From Agapanthus africanus (lineage: Eukaryota; Streptophyta; Magnoliopsida; Asparagales; Amaryllidaceae), in the NCBI GenBank assembly GCA_030015575.1, contig JASDDO010000001.1, positions 323,301,595 to 323,365,594 of the forward strand: 64,000 nt of DNA, read 5' to 3'. Positions within the stretch are counted from its first letter, which is position 1. Every line of letters starts with the position of its first letter. Position numbers and translations under genes: made by a program. The notes beneath the pieces were generated by a model. The model ran no database searches and was not told the origin of the DNA. It worked only from the letters and a program-made list of their open reading frames with translations. Shown piece by piece: positions 11,698 through 24,468 of this stretch.

Positions 11698-13920
11698 TGA
11701 AGGGTTCCTAGGCACCCTAATGAGGTCTCACAAGGCATCGAACATGCCAATTTTAAAATCTACGGTGCCGAGAAACCCTAAACTACGGATCGTTGGCTAG
11801 ATGTCTAGGCGAAAAGATAAACTAGTTAACACTTAACTAAGAGATACGGAAATACAACCTTTGTAGATCCGGTTCCCCACCTCCATAGCTCCGCAATGAA
11901 GTCTCCTCGCTGTCCATAACAAGTCCCGGGCTCTAGCATCGGCTTCATCGGAGAATGGACGGGCTAGGTCATCGATGTCCATGCCGAAGATGATCTACGT
12001 CGAGGCATCGCTAAATCAAGCTCCGACTTCACCAAGTCAAGAAACTTGTGAAGAAAACACACTCTACTACTTGGCAAGAAGTAGAGGATGAAGAAATAGG
12101 AAGTGGGTAGACTTTAGAATTGGATTTCTCACTCATTTCCATCAATCACCATTGATGGAGCTTGCTTTCTTCTTGAAGATCAAGAAGAAGAAGATAACGA
12201 ATATTATGATAATTCTCCAAATAGAAAATCAAAGGAATCCTTATCATAATCTAACCCTAGTTAAGTGTAGAGAATAAACCATGGTTTGCTCAAATGGTTA
12301 GGGTTAAGAATGAAGACAAGAATGGTGACTAAGTCAAAGGTTCATGAATCTTCAACAAACAAACAAATAAAGCCACCATTCTTTTCTCTTTTCCATTCAT
12401 TTTCCAAAATGTATAAACAAATAAATAAATGAATAAATAAGTAATGGAAAATAAAACCCTAATTATATGTATAACCATGGTTTAATTCTTTACACTTAAC
12501 CAAGCAAACATGTATCATCAAACATGATACGATCAAGTGCACGAAAATATATCGAATATACAATGTGCACATCCGAGAGAGAAAATCCATTTAAAGTGAA
12601 CCAATATTAGTTAATGCAAAGTAATATATCAAATATATAATTATACATTAAATCATTAAATCAACACTTGATTTAAGGATCCGGTCATATCACATATAAC
12701 CGACTAATATACAATGTATCGATTTATCGAATCAATCCTTGATTCGATAACTAGGTTATATCGCATACAACCATTCGACACATTCATCGCGAGAATAGAA
12801 TACGGTATCACATACACGTATTATTCTCGGTCCCGTACATATCTCATATGCGCTCCTATTTTGTTTCGCTTGAACCAGGAAACCTCTGTGTAGGACTCTA
12901 AAGACTCGTCAATACGCCGGCAGCAAATGATGATCATATCAAACACCCACAAGCCGCAAGCGGTCTGCTAAACGTAACGGCCACCCGGGTATTGAGCGAT
13001 CTGAAGATCGACGAGCAAGCCCGCTCACACTCCAGTGAATCCGACCAGTAACACTACCGTACAGTCCGGTCTGATCGTCTGATATGTCGCATATCTCGCC
13101 TAGGGGTGGTAAACGTCAGACCCCAATAGCTCGATAAGTCGTGTCGATATGAGTTCTATAACTGTTCGAGAAACTACTGGTAACACTTACCAGTAAATCT
13201 CAGCAACCCTGGCCAGGGATTTCCTGTTATAGCCAATCGAACACAGCGCAACATCAACCCCCTATACCGGGAGAGACGAATCCCCTCCTATCGCTCATTG
13301 CCTCCAAGTGACTCGGGACTGTACCCAAAAACCACCGTTTTGCACGCCCTCTTGGACGTGGTAAGATGGAAATCAAAGCACAGTGGGAACCACACAAGAC
13401 TCTATGACGATCTCGGGTCAACAGACTACTCTGTACCAGTGTCACCAGAGAACTGCCATCTGACGTGAGGTATAATACCATCTGGGAGTTCTCGGCGAGT
13501 CCGTCCAGTGTACCCAGTCTCTACTGAGCACCCATATATCATCTCTGATGTCAAACACCAATGGATATGGGATCATCCATCGCCCATCTGTATGGGTCGA
13601 GAAGGTATACGCTAGTCTACACTGGTATATCGATGCCCTGTCTCGATACACCCACGACTAGGGACTTTGAAGGATGTACTTATAGACTATCTGTCCCCAC
13701 TAGTATGATCCACATCATAGTCTAGGTAGTCAAGTACACATCCTAAGGGCTTTACCAACATGTAACAGAGAGATAAACAGTATACACGTTAAGGTAAAGA
13801 TCAACCAGATAGCATACTATCATGTCGAGCAAGAAAGTCCTCCCTATATACGTCCCAGCATCTACTACAATATGCATCCAATGTATAGTAATGGCCTCTA
13901 GGGCATACATATAACTAACA
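11698..13920 (-). repeat. 5' LTR of element B
   Basis: 2223 bp, identical in length to the left LTR; ends 'ataactaaca' directly before the second CCAAT. A TATATA-like run near 13848 (element sense tatataggga) is the only promoter-like sequence I would point to, about 75 bp inside the LTR. Confidence 0.95.
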
Positions 13921-16090
13921 CCAATTAGATCTATCTCATAGATCCATAACCCAGGATTTTGGAGGTATCACCTTGATCCTATATAGAGAATCCTTGTGAT
14001 AAGAGGAGATTGACCAAGCGTAGCATATGAAACTCCTTCCCTATCAAGAGTATGTCATCCACGTACTATACGAGGATCACCACCTTACTTCCTACTACCT
14101 TTTTGTGTATACATGGTTCATCTACCATTTTGATGAAGTCAAACTCTTTGACTACCACATCAAAACAGACGTTCCAACTCCGTGATGCCTGCTTTATCCC
14201 ATAAAGCAACTTGCATACGTTTCCGCTGCTTCCACTGTCTACGAAGCCCTCTGGCTGTGTACTTACAGATGCTCTCTTCTAAATCAATATTTAGAAAAGA
14301 AGTCATGACACCCAACCGCCAGATATCGTAGTTATGGTATGTAGCTATTGCAAGTAGGATCTGGATGGACTTAAGCATAGCTTTGAAAGTCTCAACTTTT
14401 CCATGTACACCAAGTAATCTTCTTAAGATATACTTGCTTCTGATTGGGATTTAACCCTTCAGATAAAGCAACCAAAGTCCATTCTTTGTTGGTGTATGTG
14501 GATTCCATCTCAGATCACTAAGTATCCAGCCATTCTTACAGAGTCCCCACTCTTGATGGCCTGCTCGAAACAAGTTGGGTCATCATCTCATGATGCAATC
14601 CTCGCTCCCACTGTCATAGAGAAACCGAAGTATCTCTCAGGTGGATGAGGAACCCTACTAGATCGGCAGAGAGGCCGAGGTTCGTTAGAAACTATTGAAT
14701 CCTTCGGGTTTACCAAATCATCAGCTTCAGTTTGTATAGCTGGAAATTTTTCTTGTTCTAGCTCATGACCACTAATTTCTTCACAAGAAATTCCCTTTCC
14801 AAAAGGTGGCATGCTGAGAAACAAAACACCTTTTGCTCCCCAGTTTTGTAGAAGATATTCCCTTGCGAATACTTGGGATATCCAACAAATTTCCACAGAA
14901 CTGACCTTGCCTCGAGTCTGTCTGGATTTTACTTTGGACAACCCCAAATCTTAACATCCTTAAGACATGGGCTCTTTCCATACCATATCACATTTGGAGT
15001 GGTAGGCACCTGATTTGGTTGGAACCCTATTCAATAGGTATGCAGCTTCATAAGTGCATAACCCCCAAAAGGAAATAGGTAACTCAGTAGTACTCATCAT
15101 AGAGCACACCTTATCACATAGGGTGCAATTGCTCCGCCCCGATATACCAACGTATTATGGTGTATTCGGAGGAGTAATACTGAGAGAGAATCTCATTCTC
15201 CTTTAGAATAGTCCAGGAATCCCGTGCTTTTGTATTCTTCTCCCTGATCACATCAAAGGACATAATACTTATACCCGTTTTGGTTCTCTACATCTGAAGT
15301 ACAAAGAACCAGTCCTGGCATATGTAAACAGGGGACCTCATATATCATCATGTATCAATCCCAAGAGCTCACTAACTCTTTGACTGTTTCCAATAAACAG
15401 AGCTATAGTCATCTCATCTTTGTGACATGACTGACAAGTTTCACAAGATGTAAATTCAAACTAATTTAAATATGCATCTAAATGTAACTTCAGCTAGTCG
15501 GGTCACATTGATATGACCTAGTCTACAATACCTCAAGAAGGATTTGTTCATTTCTGAACTCTTCCTCTTGTGTGTGTTCTGTATATTAAGAACTATGGTT
15601 TGATTTAGAACGTCTATGCTTTTAGTTAACGTGCCTGAACTGATCAACTCTTGATATAGGAAATGTTCAAAACATTATCCAACAATACAAAATTATATCC
15701 TTCTTTATTAAATAAAGATACTGATATGATGTTGTATATCACGTTCGGTATCTAACAACATTCGTTCAAAATCAATGTATTTGTTAATACAGGGTGATAA
15801 CTGCCAACAGACTTGGCTTGCAACAATTGTACCGTTTCCAACTCTTGAAACATATCACCCGTTCTCAGTTCTCTACCTATCTGTAGCCCATATAACGGAT
15901 TACATTTGCGGGATCCTAATCCGGTATCTCATACCCAGGACGTAAAGGATACTGAGAAACAGTTCTCGGTAATGAACACACCTGAAGAAGATGCATCAGC
16001 ATGCACTTTCGGTCTTATAACAATTATAAGTTGGAGAGGGACCAACGTTCCCTAGCTCAGTATAATAAGCGGGTTCGGTCAAAATAACCG
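13921..16090 (-). pseudogene. Element A: rest of broken Copia pol
   Basis: Continuation of A's pol after B. RT remnants at 13960-14400 include LGVMTSFLN (motif-A Asp again Gly) and, with a stop just before it, YVDDILLIG. 14588-14947 encodes an integrase C-terminal region that keeps ARxYLL..GAKGVLF, EEISG and SSRVPHPPERYFG; this ~150 bp stretch is missing from B, D and E, so A is the less deleted form. Pre-integrase CRLGHIN lies at 15456-15647, and the protease region at about 15890-16080 is heavily decayed. Confidence 0.85.
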
Positions 16091-16561
16091 TATTATTATC
16101 TTGATTCAGGCATGACATGGTCGCTACCTGGAGAGAGAGAGAGAAGAAAACACTCAGCGTATGCTCTTACAAGATTAGATTGGTTATTAATATATCTAAT
16201 CAGGATGTCTCCCACTGTATTAGTCAAATCTTCCTTCAAACCCTAAAAGGAAAGACTAGCCGGGATTAATTACACCCTACAAGTTCGCCAATCTTTCAGC
16301 CAGGCCAGTACCGGTACTTTGAGAGAGGTTCCCCGTGCTTTCGCACGGACCTAATTAAAGTAAACCTCATTTTCCCAGAGGCTTAACCCCGTTGACACCT
16401 TTCTAGACACCTACTTGATCGGCTAATTGTAATGTGTAAAACTCTCCCGGGAGTAACTCTTACTCGCAGCGGGTATCGGGATCCAACTATCTCATAGGAG
16501 GTATGCAATCTCATTGCAAATTTCAACACTTGAAATTCCCAATAATATTTTACCCCTAGCG

Positions 16562-16772
16562 TCCTATGACCTTGACGGAGGTCAACAAACCATAGGCTGC
16601 TAGTCAAGTTCTACCCGTCATTTCCTGATTGAATTAAACCCACCTGGACGACCCTTGATGGAGGTCAACAAGGCCGCATGACTACCCTAAAACAATCGTA
16701 TCATATGCAGCAGATAAATACTAGTCAGCTACCGCACACTACGCCTTGACGGAGGTCAACAAACATAGCACG
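16562..16772 (-). repeat. Element A: triplicate leader hairpins
   Basis: Inner stems TTGAC/GTCAA (second copy ATCAA) with loop CTCC in all three. Outer stems in element sense: GCTATG/CGTAGT, a weak ATGCGGC/GTCGTCC, and CCTATGG/TCATAGG. The third is a paired compensatory change against D (GCTATGG/TCATAGC). A-specific 'ggtcaacaa' is present in all three copies. Confidence 0.75.
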
Positions 16773-16911
16773 AATACTAAGTAGGACTTATCTAAAATGA
16801 CGGAAGGCTACGACAGGTTTTTAAGAAAACCTTTTGCGTAATGAACTCGTCGTAGAATCGAGTGATTTTGAATGGAGTATTTTTTAGGCTTTTCTAGTTT
16901 TGCTAAAGAGG

Positions 16912-17150
16912 TCACTCACGATGAAGGGATCGTCGGCTCTTTCCTTATCGAATAAGGTGTAAGATATTTCACAAATACCACCATGCAAAGCAAAAAACTA
17001 TAGAAGCAATCAAAAGACAAACCGAGTGTGTAGCATCTGCTAGTTTCACTAAAGAGGTCACTCCCGGTGAAGGGATCTCGGCTCTTTTATTATCGAATAA
17101 GGTGCTGGATATTCTACAAGGAATACCGCTATGCAAAGCAAGAACTAGAG
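16912..17150 (-). repeat. Element A: tandem duplication in the leader
   Basis: Two copies about 136 bp apart, marked by 'ctaaagaggtcactc' at 16913 and 17049 and by 'ttatcgaataaggtg' in each. Shorter period than in B, D and E. Confidence 0.75.
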
Positions 17151-17492
17151 CTACCAGTTTTTAAACAAGTTTCTACAACATCTTTAGGTTTCTTTTATTT
17201 CATTAATCTCATTAATGAAGTCCCATTTTATTATGCTTCACAAGTATCACATTTGAAACAAAATCAGCAATATATAATATATATCTCATGTATATAATAT
17301 AAACATTCGTCTCAGGCAGTAATATGATCTCATCACAGAACATTGCAGCAGAAGATCATATATGAAATATTGGATATACTAGGAGGTTCGTGTTTTAATT
17401 CGAGCCTGTATAAAACACGGATTCCACGGTTGCGATGAATAGCCAAACCCACATCCCTAGACCCTTACGAGAGCGGCAAGCAACACTACCAA

Positions 17493-17552
17493 TTCTAGGG
17501 TTGAGTGACCCGGTCTCGACTCCTCGAGATGGTCTCCCACTGGACCCTAGAA
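17493..17552 (-). other. Element A: three-tier leader hairpin (GGAG loop)
   Basis: Outer stem TTCTAGGGT/ACCCTAGAA is a perfect 9 bp pairing that differs from E's TTCTGGAGT/ACTCCAGAA by two double changes. The middle stem has one mismatch. Apical stem TCTCGA-GGAG-TCGAGA is perfect. Confidence 0.8.
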
Positions 17553-18916
17553 CCCGAATACTTGTGCTCCCCGCCTTGGGTCTATCCTAATGCGGAAAAG
17601 TAAATAATATACAATGGTGACATCATCCTCAACCCGGAAGTACCTCAATAAAAGAATTTTACATACAATGAATTTTACATGAATGAAAAAGAAAAACTCT
17701 CATCTCACATAAAACCACCGGCTATTCAGAACGCGACGATCCAATATAACATATCACAGCAACATATAACATCCAATGTCATCAACGTAAGTAAATATGC
17801 GTATCCCAATTGTCGTTGATGTATAGCAACGAAACCGGCGATACACAATATATTACACTTACGGTCGCAGAAAAGAAAATGTAAAACTACAACAGTTAGA
17901 ATCCGCAACCTCCTTAGACATCTCATGCCTAACCAAATGAATTCCTTAGACATCGCATGCCTAACAATTATAAACCCCGCATTTTAGTCTCAATATCGAA
18001 AACTCTTTTCAATATCAAGTCGGGCAATTCAATAAGATTCCCGACATCCTGATCGAATGCTCGTCGGAAACTTTAGTAGATGGCCGCACCCCCGATGCCG
18101 TCGACGAAGTGCACTAATGCGGAACACCGCTGCCGTGAGCACCCGAACAGATGCTTTTGGCGACGGGGTTCTCCTACAGACACTTGGTCGGGGATTGGGG
18201 TGTGGCTATCTATTAAGTTTACTCGGCGAGTATCCGCGTACGCTACGTGATTGCGACGGACTTTTGATCACATCAAAATCCCATGGCAACCGATCAAATG
18301 AGACTAAAAACTGCTAGATTTATAACATTCAAATTAGTTATCCCATCACCACTTGTGGACTCCAAATATTGTATCACATTCCAGATAAATAGACAATGTT
18401 AAACTTTCCGATCGAATAAACAAACACCCAAGATTTCCCTTTATTTCTCAACACTTGAAATTAGTTTAAAAGCATCCATCACATGCCACAGTACCAATGG
18501 TCCAGCCGTAGAAGGGTCAAACCAACGCCTCACATGTGGCAACGCCGTACTGCCACAAACCCTAAGGTTTAGAGGCGGTTCAGACGGTCACATAATCGAG
18601 TTAAGGTTTTAGTTCTTCTAGAGGGTTCACCGCGTTACTCGCACGACTGTGAATGTTCTTTAACTAAGGAAAAAAATCCAAAAATTGGAAATTTTTCGGC
18701 AGGGGAAAAAGTGAGTTATTGATATCCGTTCAAACTTTTTAACACGTTCTAAATTACCCGGAAAAACTTAAACGAAGTTAAACTTTCCGATCGAATCAAT
18801 GAGTTCCCAATATATCGCAGAAAGCTCAACACTTGAGTAGAATTAAAAATTCCCAGAAGCATGAAAAAGTACCCAAGAATAAACCCCTAAAGTACTAGCC
18901 CCCAACTCCCAAAGTT

Positions 18917-18965
18917 GGCCGCGGAACCGCCGCCAAACGCATGGTTTGGCCTCGGTTCCGCGGTC
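18917..18965. repeat. Element A: GC-rich inverted motif
   Basis: Blocks 'ggccgcggaaccgccgcc' and 'ggcctcggttccgcgg' in inverted orientation; even the spacer is inverted (caaac...gtttg). Confidence 0.8.
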
Positions 18966-19150
18966 TCTTGAGTGAATTATGACTTCGTACTTCACAGTAA
19001 TTCTTAGAATTCCCTGCATGATTTTCTGAGTATTTTTAATATGAAAAATTTCAACTTTTGAAAAAATTTCCAGAAACTAGAATTTATCGGGGTTTCGGAG
19101 TTCGATCGGACTTCAAACTTCATCTAGACAACGCCTAATGCTCTAGCTTT

Positions 19151-19162
19151 GCTCTGATACTA
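19151..19162 (-). other. Element A: primer-binding site (tRNA-iMet)
   Basis: Plus strand 'gctctgatacta', complement of the tRNA-iMet PBS with one C to T change, one base from the 5' LTR. Confidence 0.85.
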
Positions 19163-19163
19163 C

Positions 19164-21379
19164 TGTAAGGTTACTAGGAACTATCACAAGAATCTATAAG
19201 GCATCAACCATGCCAAATAAAAAATTTTCAAGTGCCGAACAACCTAAAGTGAGGATCTTAACTAGAGGATTAGGATAAACATAGCATGTAAACAACTTTA
19301 TATCTAAGAGAGAGGCATTACAACCTTTGTAGTCTATTCCTTCGCTTCATAAGCTCCGAATAGTAGTCCCTTCGCCGTGATCCATGAACTTCCGGACTCT
19401 AAAGAGGCTCGACAAGCCGAATGATCCATGCTTGCTTGAAGTCTTCCTTTTCGAAGATGATCTACCTTGAAGAATCTTTAACCCAAGCTTACACTTCACT
19501 AAACAACTTATTAGAGAAGTGAACACCCTAATCTAAGTGGCTAGAATAGATGAGGATGATGAAGTAGGAATTTAGCACTATTTTGTTTTCAATTTCTCAC
19601 ACTAATTCATCACATGCAAAAAGCTAGTAAGCTTTTCAAGAGGAAGAAGAAGAAAAGTATTTGTGATGAATAATGAAATCAATTCCATGGTTACAAATCA
19701 ACCCTTGAGTTAAGAATGAATGGCTTAACTCATGTAGAGAATAAACCTAAGGTAAAGGGTTTGGGTTGGGTTAAGAAATACCTACGAAATATCTACAAAA
19801 TATCATAACAAAATATCTTAGCTAAAAACAAAGAAAGCTTCTTGAAGCTTCTTGAAAAAGCTAACCCAAATGCTAACCCAAATCAAACCCTAACTTGTTT
19901 AATCTCCAGAAATCATGTTGCATTTGTAATCATAACTTGTTACAATATTATATATCACATATATAATATATTTTTGTAACAAAAGAAAATAATACAATTA
20001 ACATATATCGCATATATATCAATGTATTAACCGGTGAGAAAATGAATCAATAAAGCGAGCTAATATTAGTTAATGTAATGTAATATATCACATATATAAT
20101 TATATATTAAATTATCGAATCAACACTTGATCCGACAATCCGGCTATATCGTATATAACCGACTACTATAACATGTACCGATTCATCGAATCAACACTTG
20201 ATCCGATGACCCGGCTATATCACATATACCCGGCCGATATCATATATCGCGAGAATAGAATACGGTATCCCATATCGTATTATTTTCGGTCCCGCACATA
20301 TCACATATGTGCTCCTACTCCGTTTTGCCTGAGCCAGGAAACCTCTGTGTAGGACTCTAAAGAATCGTTAATACGCCGGCAATAGGTGATGATCATATCA
20401 AACACCCACAAGCTGCAAGCGGTCAGCTAAACGTAACAGCCACCCAGGTATTGAGCGATCAGAAGATCAACAAGCAAGCCTGTACATTCTCCTGCGAATC
20501 CAATCAGTAACACTCCCGTACAGTCCGGTCTCTTCGTCTGATATGTCGCATATCTAGTCTAGGGGTGGTAAATGTCAGACCCCAGTAACCGATAAGTCGT
20601 GTCGATATGAGGTCCATAACAGTTTGAGAAACTACTGATAACACTTACCAGTAAATCTCAGCAACCCTGGCCAGGGATTTCCAGTTATAGCCAATGGAAT
20701 ACACCGCAACATCAACTCCCTATACCGGGAGAGACGAAACCCCTCCTATCGCTCATTGCCTCCATGTGATTCGGGACTGTACCCAAAAGGCACCATTTTG
20801 CACGCCCTCTTGGACGTGGTATGATGGAAATCAAAGCACAGTGGGAATCACGCAAGACTCTATGACGATCTCGGGTCTACAGACTAACCTGTACCAGTGT
20901 CACCAGAGAACTGCCATCTGACGTGAGGTATAATACCATCTGGGAGTTCTCGGTGAGTCCGTCCAGTGCACCTAGTCTCCACCGAGCACCCGTATACTAT
21001 CTCTGATGTCAAACATCAATGGATATAGGATCATCCATCGCCCATCTACATGGGTCAAGAAGCATACACTAGTCTACTCTGGTATATCGATGCCCTGTCT
21101 CGATACACTTGCGACTAGGAACATTTGAAGGATGTACTTAGCGACTACATTGTCCCCACTAGTATGATCTGCATCATAGTCCTGGTAGTCAAGTACTCAT
21201 CCTAAGGGCTTTATCAATATGTAATATAGAGACCATCAGAGTACATGTTAAGATAAAGAGCAACCAGATAGCGTACTATCATGTCGAGCAAGAAAGTCCT
21301 CCATATATATGTCCAAGCATCCACTACAATATACATCGCATGTACAATAATGGCTTCTAGGGCATACATATCACTAACA
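19164..21379 (-). repeat. 5' LTR of element A
   Basis: 2216 bp, ends 'tatcactaaca' before 'aaacc'. Differs from the 3' LTR at scattered sites (for example 'aggaactatcacaagaatc' against 'aggcactatcacaaggatc'). Confidence 0.92.
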
Positions 21380-22073
21380 AAACCCCCAATACCGGGAGAG
21401 ACGAATCCTGTCTAACCGTCACTGCCTCCAAGTGCTTCAGGACTGCACCCAACTAATACCTGTTTGCATGACTCAATAGAGCCGTGGTAGGATTGTAATC
21501 TAAGAACAGTGGGAACACACTCGAGGCGAAGTGACAGTGTCAAGTCAACGGACTAAGCTGTACTCATGTCACCTGGGAACTGCTAACTGACGATTGGTAT
21601 AGTACCAACCAACAGTTCCCGACGAGTCCTGTCCGGTGTACTCATAACCTAATGAGTACCTGCATACTCTCTCCAGTACGACGTATTGATGGCTGTGGGA
21701 CAGACCATCTCCACATCTGTGATGAGAAGCGTACACACTAGTCTACTCTGGAGTATCGATGCCCTGTCTCGATAATCCTATGACTAGGGACCTGTATAAG
21801 GATGTGCTTGTAGACTACCCAACCCCCACAAGTGTGACTGCCATCACAACGCTAGTAGTCAAGCAAAGATCCTAAGGGCTTTATCAATATGTATTAGCGA
21901 TACGTCAAAAGAAACATATACACATATTAAGATAGATACAAACCAAGTAGCATACTACCATATCGAGCAAGACTGCTATAAATCTGTGTGTGTATATATA
22001 TCTTAAGCTTCCAAAAAGTAATATACAAACTAGTACTATACAATAATGGCCTCTAGGGCATATCACACTAACA
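21380..22073 (-). mobile_element. Old Copia-type LTR O, second part
   Basis: Resumes exactly where 1-750 stopped: 'ataccgggagagacgaatcc' follows the family order, then the 'cactgcctcca' block and 'ggcctctagggcat', ending 'cacactaaca' at 22073. What follows (gtatgatgg) is not a PPT, so O is either a solo LTR or the 5' LTR of an element mostly outside the window. It is clearly older than A and B. Confidence 0.8.
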
Positions 22074-24132
22074 GTATGATGGATTATACCGTACATGATA
22101 TGACGAGAATGGATCACCGACATATATATCGACTCGAGAGATATTGATTCAAATCATTAGGTAGATGTTAGAATATACTTATAGCCATACCTATTTTCAA
22201 AACTAACGAATCATTAGGCACTTTTAAATGATAACTTTAAGGAATGCTATGAATTTTCAAATGGTATCTTTTTCTAAAACATCGTAGCCCTTAATCTCAA
22301 AACAACGATTCATACTATTTTAACTGTAACTGTATGGCTTATACATGGTTACGTATTTTATACTGTTCACCCTCTGTTATCTTATTTCCGCAGACGTTCA
22401 TACTATTTTTCCTTTATGATATATAACCTATGCTCCGTGTACTTACCTTATTATGACTTTGTCTGTTAGGACACATGCACCATTACCGATGATGCGCATG
22501 ATGCACATACACCAACTTGCCGTCTCACACACACATCATCGGTAATTGCCATGCCACGTACATATTAGAAACTCCTATGATGCTGTATTGTTCCTAAATT
22601 GTAGTATTACAGTTATTTTTAGTATTTATAACCGCACATGCTAGTTTAGATATTGTACTTCCTTACCTAGTTACAAGACATGCTCATATGAAAACACAAG
22701 TTATACCTTGCAGTTCTGTTTTGTGCTTGTATTTACTGTTCCATCATGGTTACATGATTATGAGATTTTGTTTTCATGAGATTGTTGGATTTGAGAACCG
22801 CAGATATATTTTTAAAGTCTTATGATTGTTTTAAAAACGTGGTTTCTCTTGATATGATATTTCCACGTCCACCATGAGTTTTCTCAGTTCTGAGTTATGT
22901 GTATACCCGATTCGAGGAGAGAGGGGGCACCGTCTGTGGGTACATAGTGGATCTGTTATGGTACCCCAGGGTAAGAAGATCATATAGATAGACGTTGAGC
23001 CCGGCAAGGGAACACCACCTACTGGTGATAGCATTGGACTCGGCGGATATCCGGAGGATACCGACCGGAGTGATATAAGACAGATGGATATGAGGACCGA
23101 TCTGATAAGACGGTGCCTGAGATATGAGGATTTACGTGTCAAAGCTAGACACGGGTTTTTAGATGATTTCGAGTGTCGATGCTGGGCACTCAGGTTTCTT
23201 GATGTTTTGATGTGTCATTGATGGACACACGGTTGAATATACACGTATATACATACATAGGACACAGATGACTTGGTACTATATATTGATACATGCACGA
23301 CATTATTATTACACATATGTTTACATGATCACCCTAGATACCACACGGTACAATATTATCATATTACAGTATGACTTAGGAGATCGTTATACATTCAATT
23401 TGTATTTGCTGATATCTTTTACTCATGAGTTGGCAACTCACCCACATTGTGCCATAGTTTTCTTGTAGGATCGACCACTCGGATCAGTAGCGGCTTGCTG
23501 GCACATCTTTTCTTCTGGGTGATTTGCATTAGTAGGTGGGTTACTTCTCGGATCGTAACCGCTGTATACATTATTATTCAGTTGTATTTAGTTAAAAGCT
23601 CTATCAACCAGACTATGTATATTTGGTAGACTTAGAAACCACAGACTTGTATATTCTTTCAGACATTGAGCGAGATGTGTATATTATTCTTTATTCTGGG
23701 TTTGATGATGTTTTGGTTTCTTTACATTCTTTACTGTGTTTAATCTTTGCCTTGGGCATCGTATATTTGTATTTGCGTGGTTGTTTCCGTCAATTGGCGA
23801 AGAGCTAGCTCCCGCTTGGGGATGTCTATATTATTGTTGTTATGTATTGGTTTTGGATCAAAATTTACAAAGGAGGTGCTTCCCAAATTTTAAATGATGA
23901 AAATGTTTTCAACTATAGTATACAACCCACTTGTGTTTTCATATAACATTACTTATACTTTTAAAGAAAGAACTTGATTCCATTATACCTTTATTTCAAA
24001 ACTTCACCTCCATTATTTTCCTAAAAAGGTTTAGATTTCTGGGCTTTTGGCTTACTTGGATTACGGTGGCCTCCTATAAACTTCACGTGATTCAAGTGCT
24101 GGTCACATGCCAATTCTGGGTCATGAAAAAGT
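22074..24132 (+). mobile_element. Gypsy element G: 3' part of a long 5' LTR
   Basis: Non-coding stretch leading directly into a tRNA-iMet PBS on the plus strand at 24133, so its end is an LTR end ('gggtcatgaaaaagt'). Blocks around 22910-22960 ('gggggcaccgtctgtgggt') and 23470-23530 ('gatcgaccactcggatcag', 'gcttgctggcaca') resemble those I associate with long plant Ty3/gypsy LTRs. The LTR's beginning is lost to the O/A/B insertion or lies outside the window. The open frames here (22831-23142, 23268-23808) show no protein family. Confidence 0.6.
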
Positions 24133-24144
24133 TGGTATCAGAGC
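24133..24144 (+). other. Element G: primer-binding site (tRNA-iMet)
   Basis: Exact TGGTATCAGAGC, plus strand, following the LTR-like tail. It sets G's orientation opposite to A-E. Confidence 0.85.
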
Positions 24145-24468
24145 GTTAGGTTTAACCTTGGTTTGAGTCTAGATTTGACTATGCGAAGTCTAGGGCATAT
24201 ATATATATATTTCGGAACCTAGGCTTGACCTTATGGAACTTAGACTTGACTGAGGGGGTATTAGATCTGAATTTTCGTTACGTAGGTTAACCTTGGTTGA
24301 TGGAGTAGGCAACTTAAGTAGAGTGACGTACCGTGTGTATATTCCGCAGCATATTTACGATGCGCTGCTACGCTTAAGTGACCTTAGGATGTACATTTCT
24401 TGAGATCCGTTATTTTATTCGTTCCTTTGATCTATCCTCAACGATATTTTATTGCGGATTCTGTTACC

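Larger units (their letters stand above)
3519..13920 (-). mobile_element. Copia LTR retrotransposon B, complete, nested in A
   Basis: 10,402 bp minus-strand element with two 2223 bp LTRs (3519-5741 and 11698-13920), a PPT complement at 5742-5753, and a tRNA-iMet PBS at 11685-11696 (terminal mismatch). It is flanked by a perfect 5 bp target duplication CCAAT (3514-3518 and 13921-13925). The internal region (5742-11697, 5956 bp) carries a broken pol (5742-8510) and a ~3.2 kb non-coding structured leader (8511-11684). Gag is not recognisable. The LTRs differ by roughly 1-2% by eye, so insertion is fairly recent, yet pol is multiply broken. Confidence 0.96.
16091..19150 (-). other. Element A: long non-coding leader
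   Basis: About 3 kb, collinear with the B leader. It keeps a splice-acceptor-like tract in element sense (pyrimidine run then CCAG, 16128-16146) followed at 16116-16118 by an ATG. Structures inside: hairpin triplet 16562-16772, tandem duplication 16912-17150, inverted repeat 17199-17219, three-tier hairpin 17493-17552 and GC dyad 18917-18965. No protein frame is conserved. Confidence 0.75.
751..21379 (-). mobile_element. Copia LTR retrotransposon A (non-autonomous, itself carrying element B)
   Basis: A complete minus-strand Copia element with two 2216 bp LTRs (751-2966 and 19164-21379) starting TG and ending CA in element sense. The right LTR is the 5' LTR because a tRNA-iMet PBS (one mismatch) abuts it at 19151-19162; a PPT-like block abuts the left LTR at 2967. 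It sits in LTR O: 'caacc' at 746-750 and 'aaacc' at 21380-21384 look like a 5 bp target duplication with one change, and O reads through once A is removed. Element B is inserted at 3519-13920; without B, A is about 10.2 kb. LTR divergence is visibly higher than in D or E, as expected of the host of a nested insertion. Confidence 0.93.

Noticed and set aside
22831-23808. Several 60-100 codon frames in the gypsy LTR
   Set aside because: Short, unrelated, without domains; they lie in LTR sequence upstream of a PBS.
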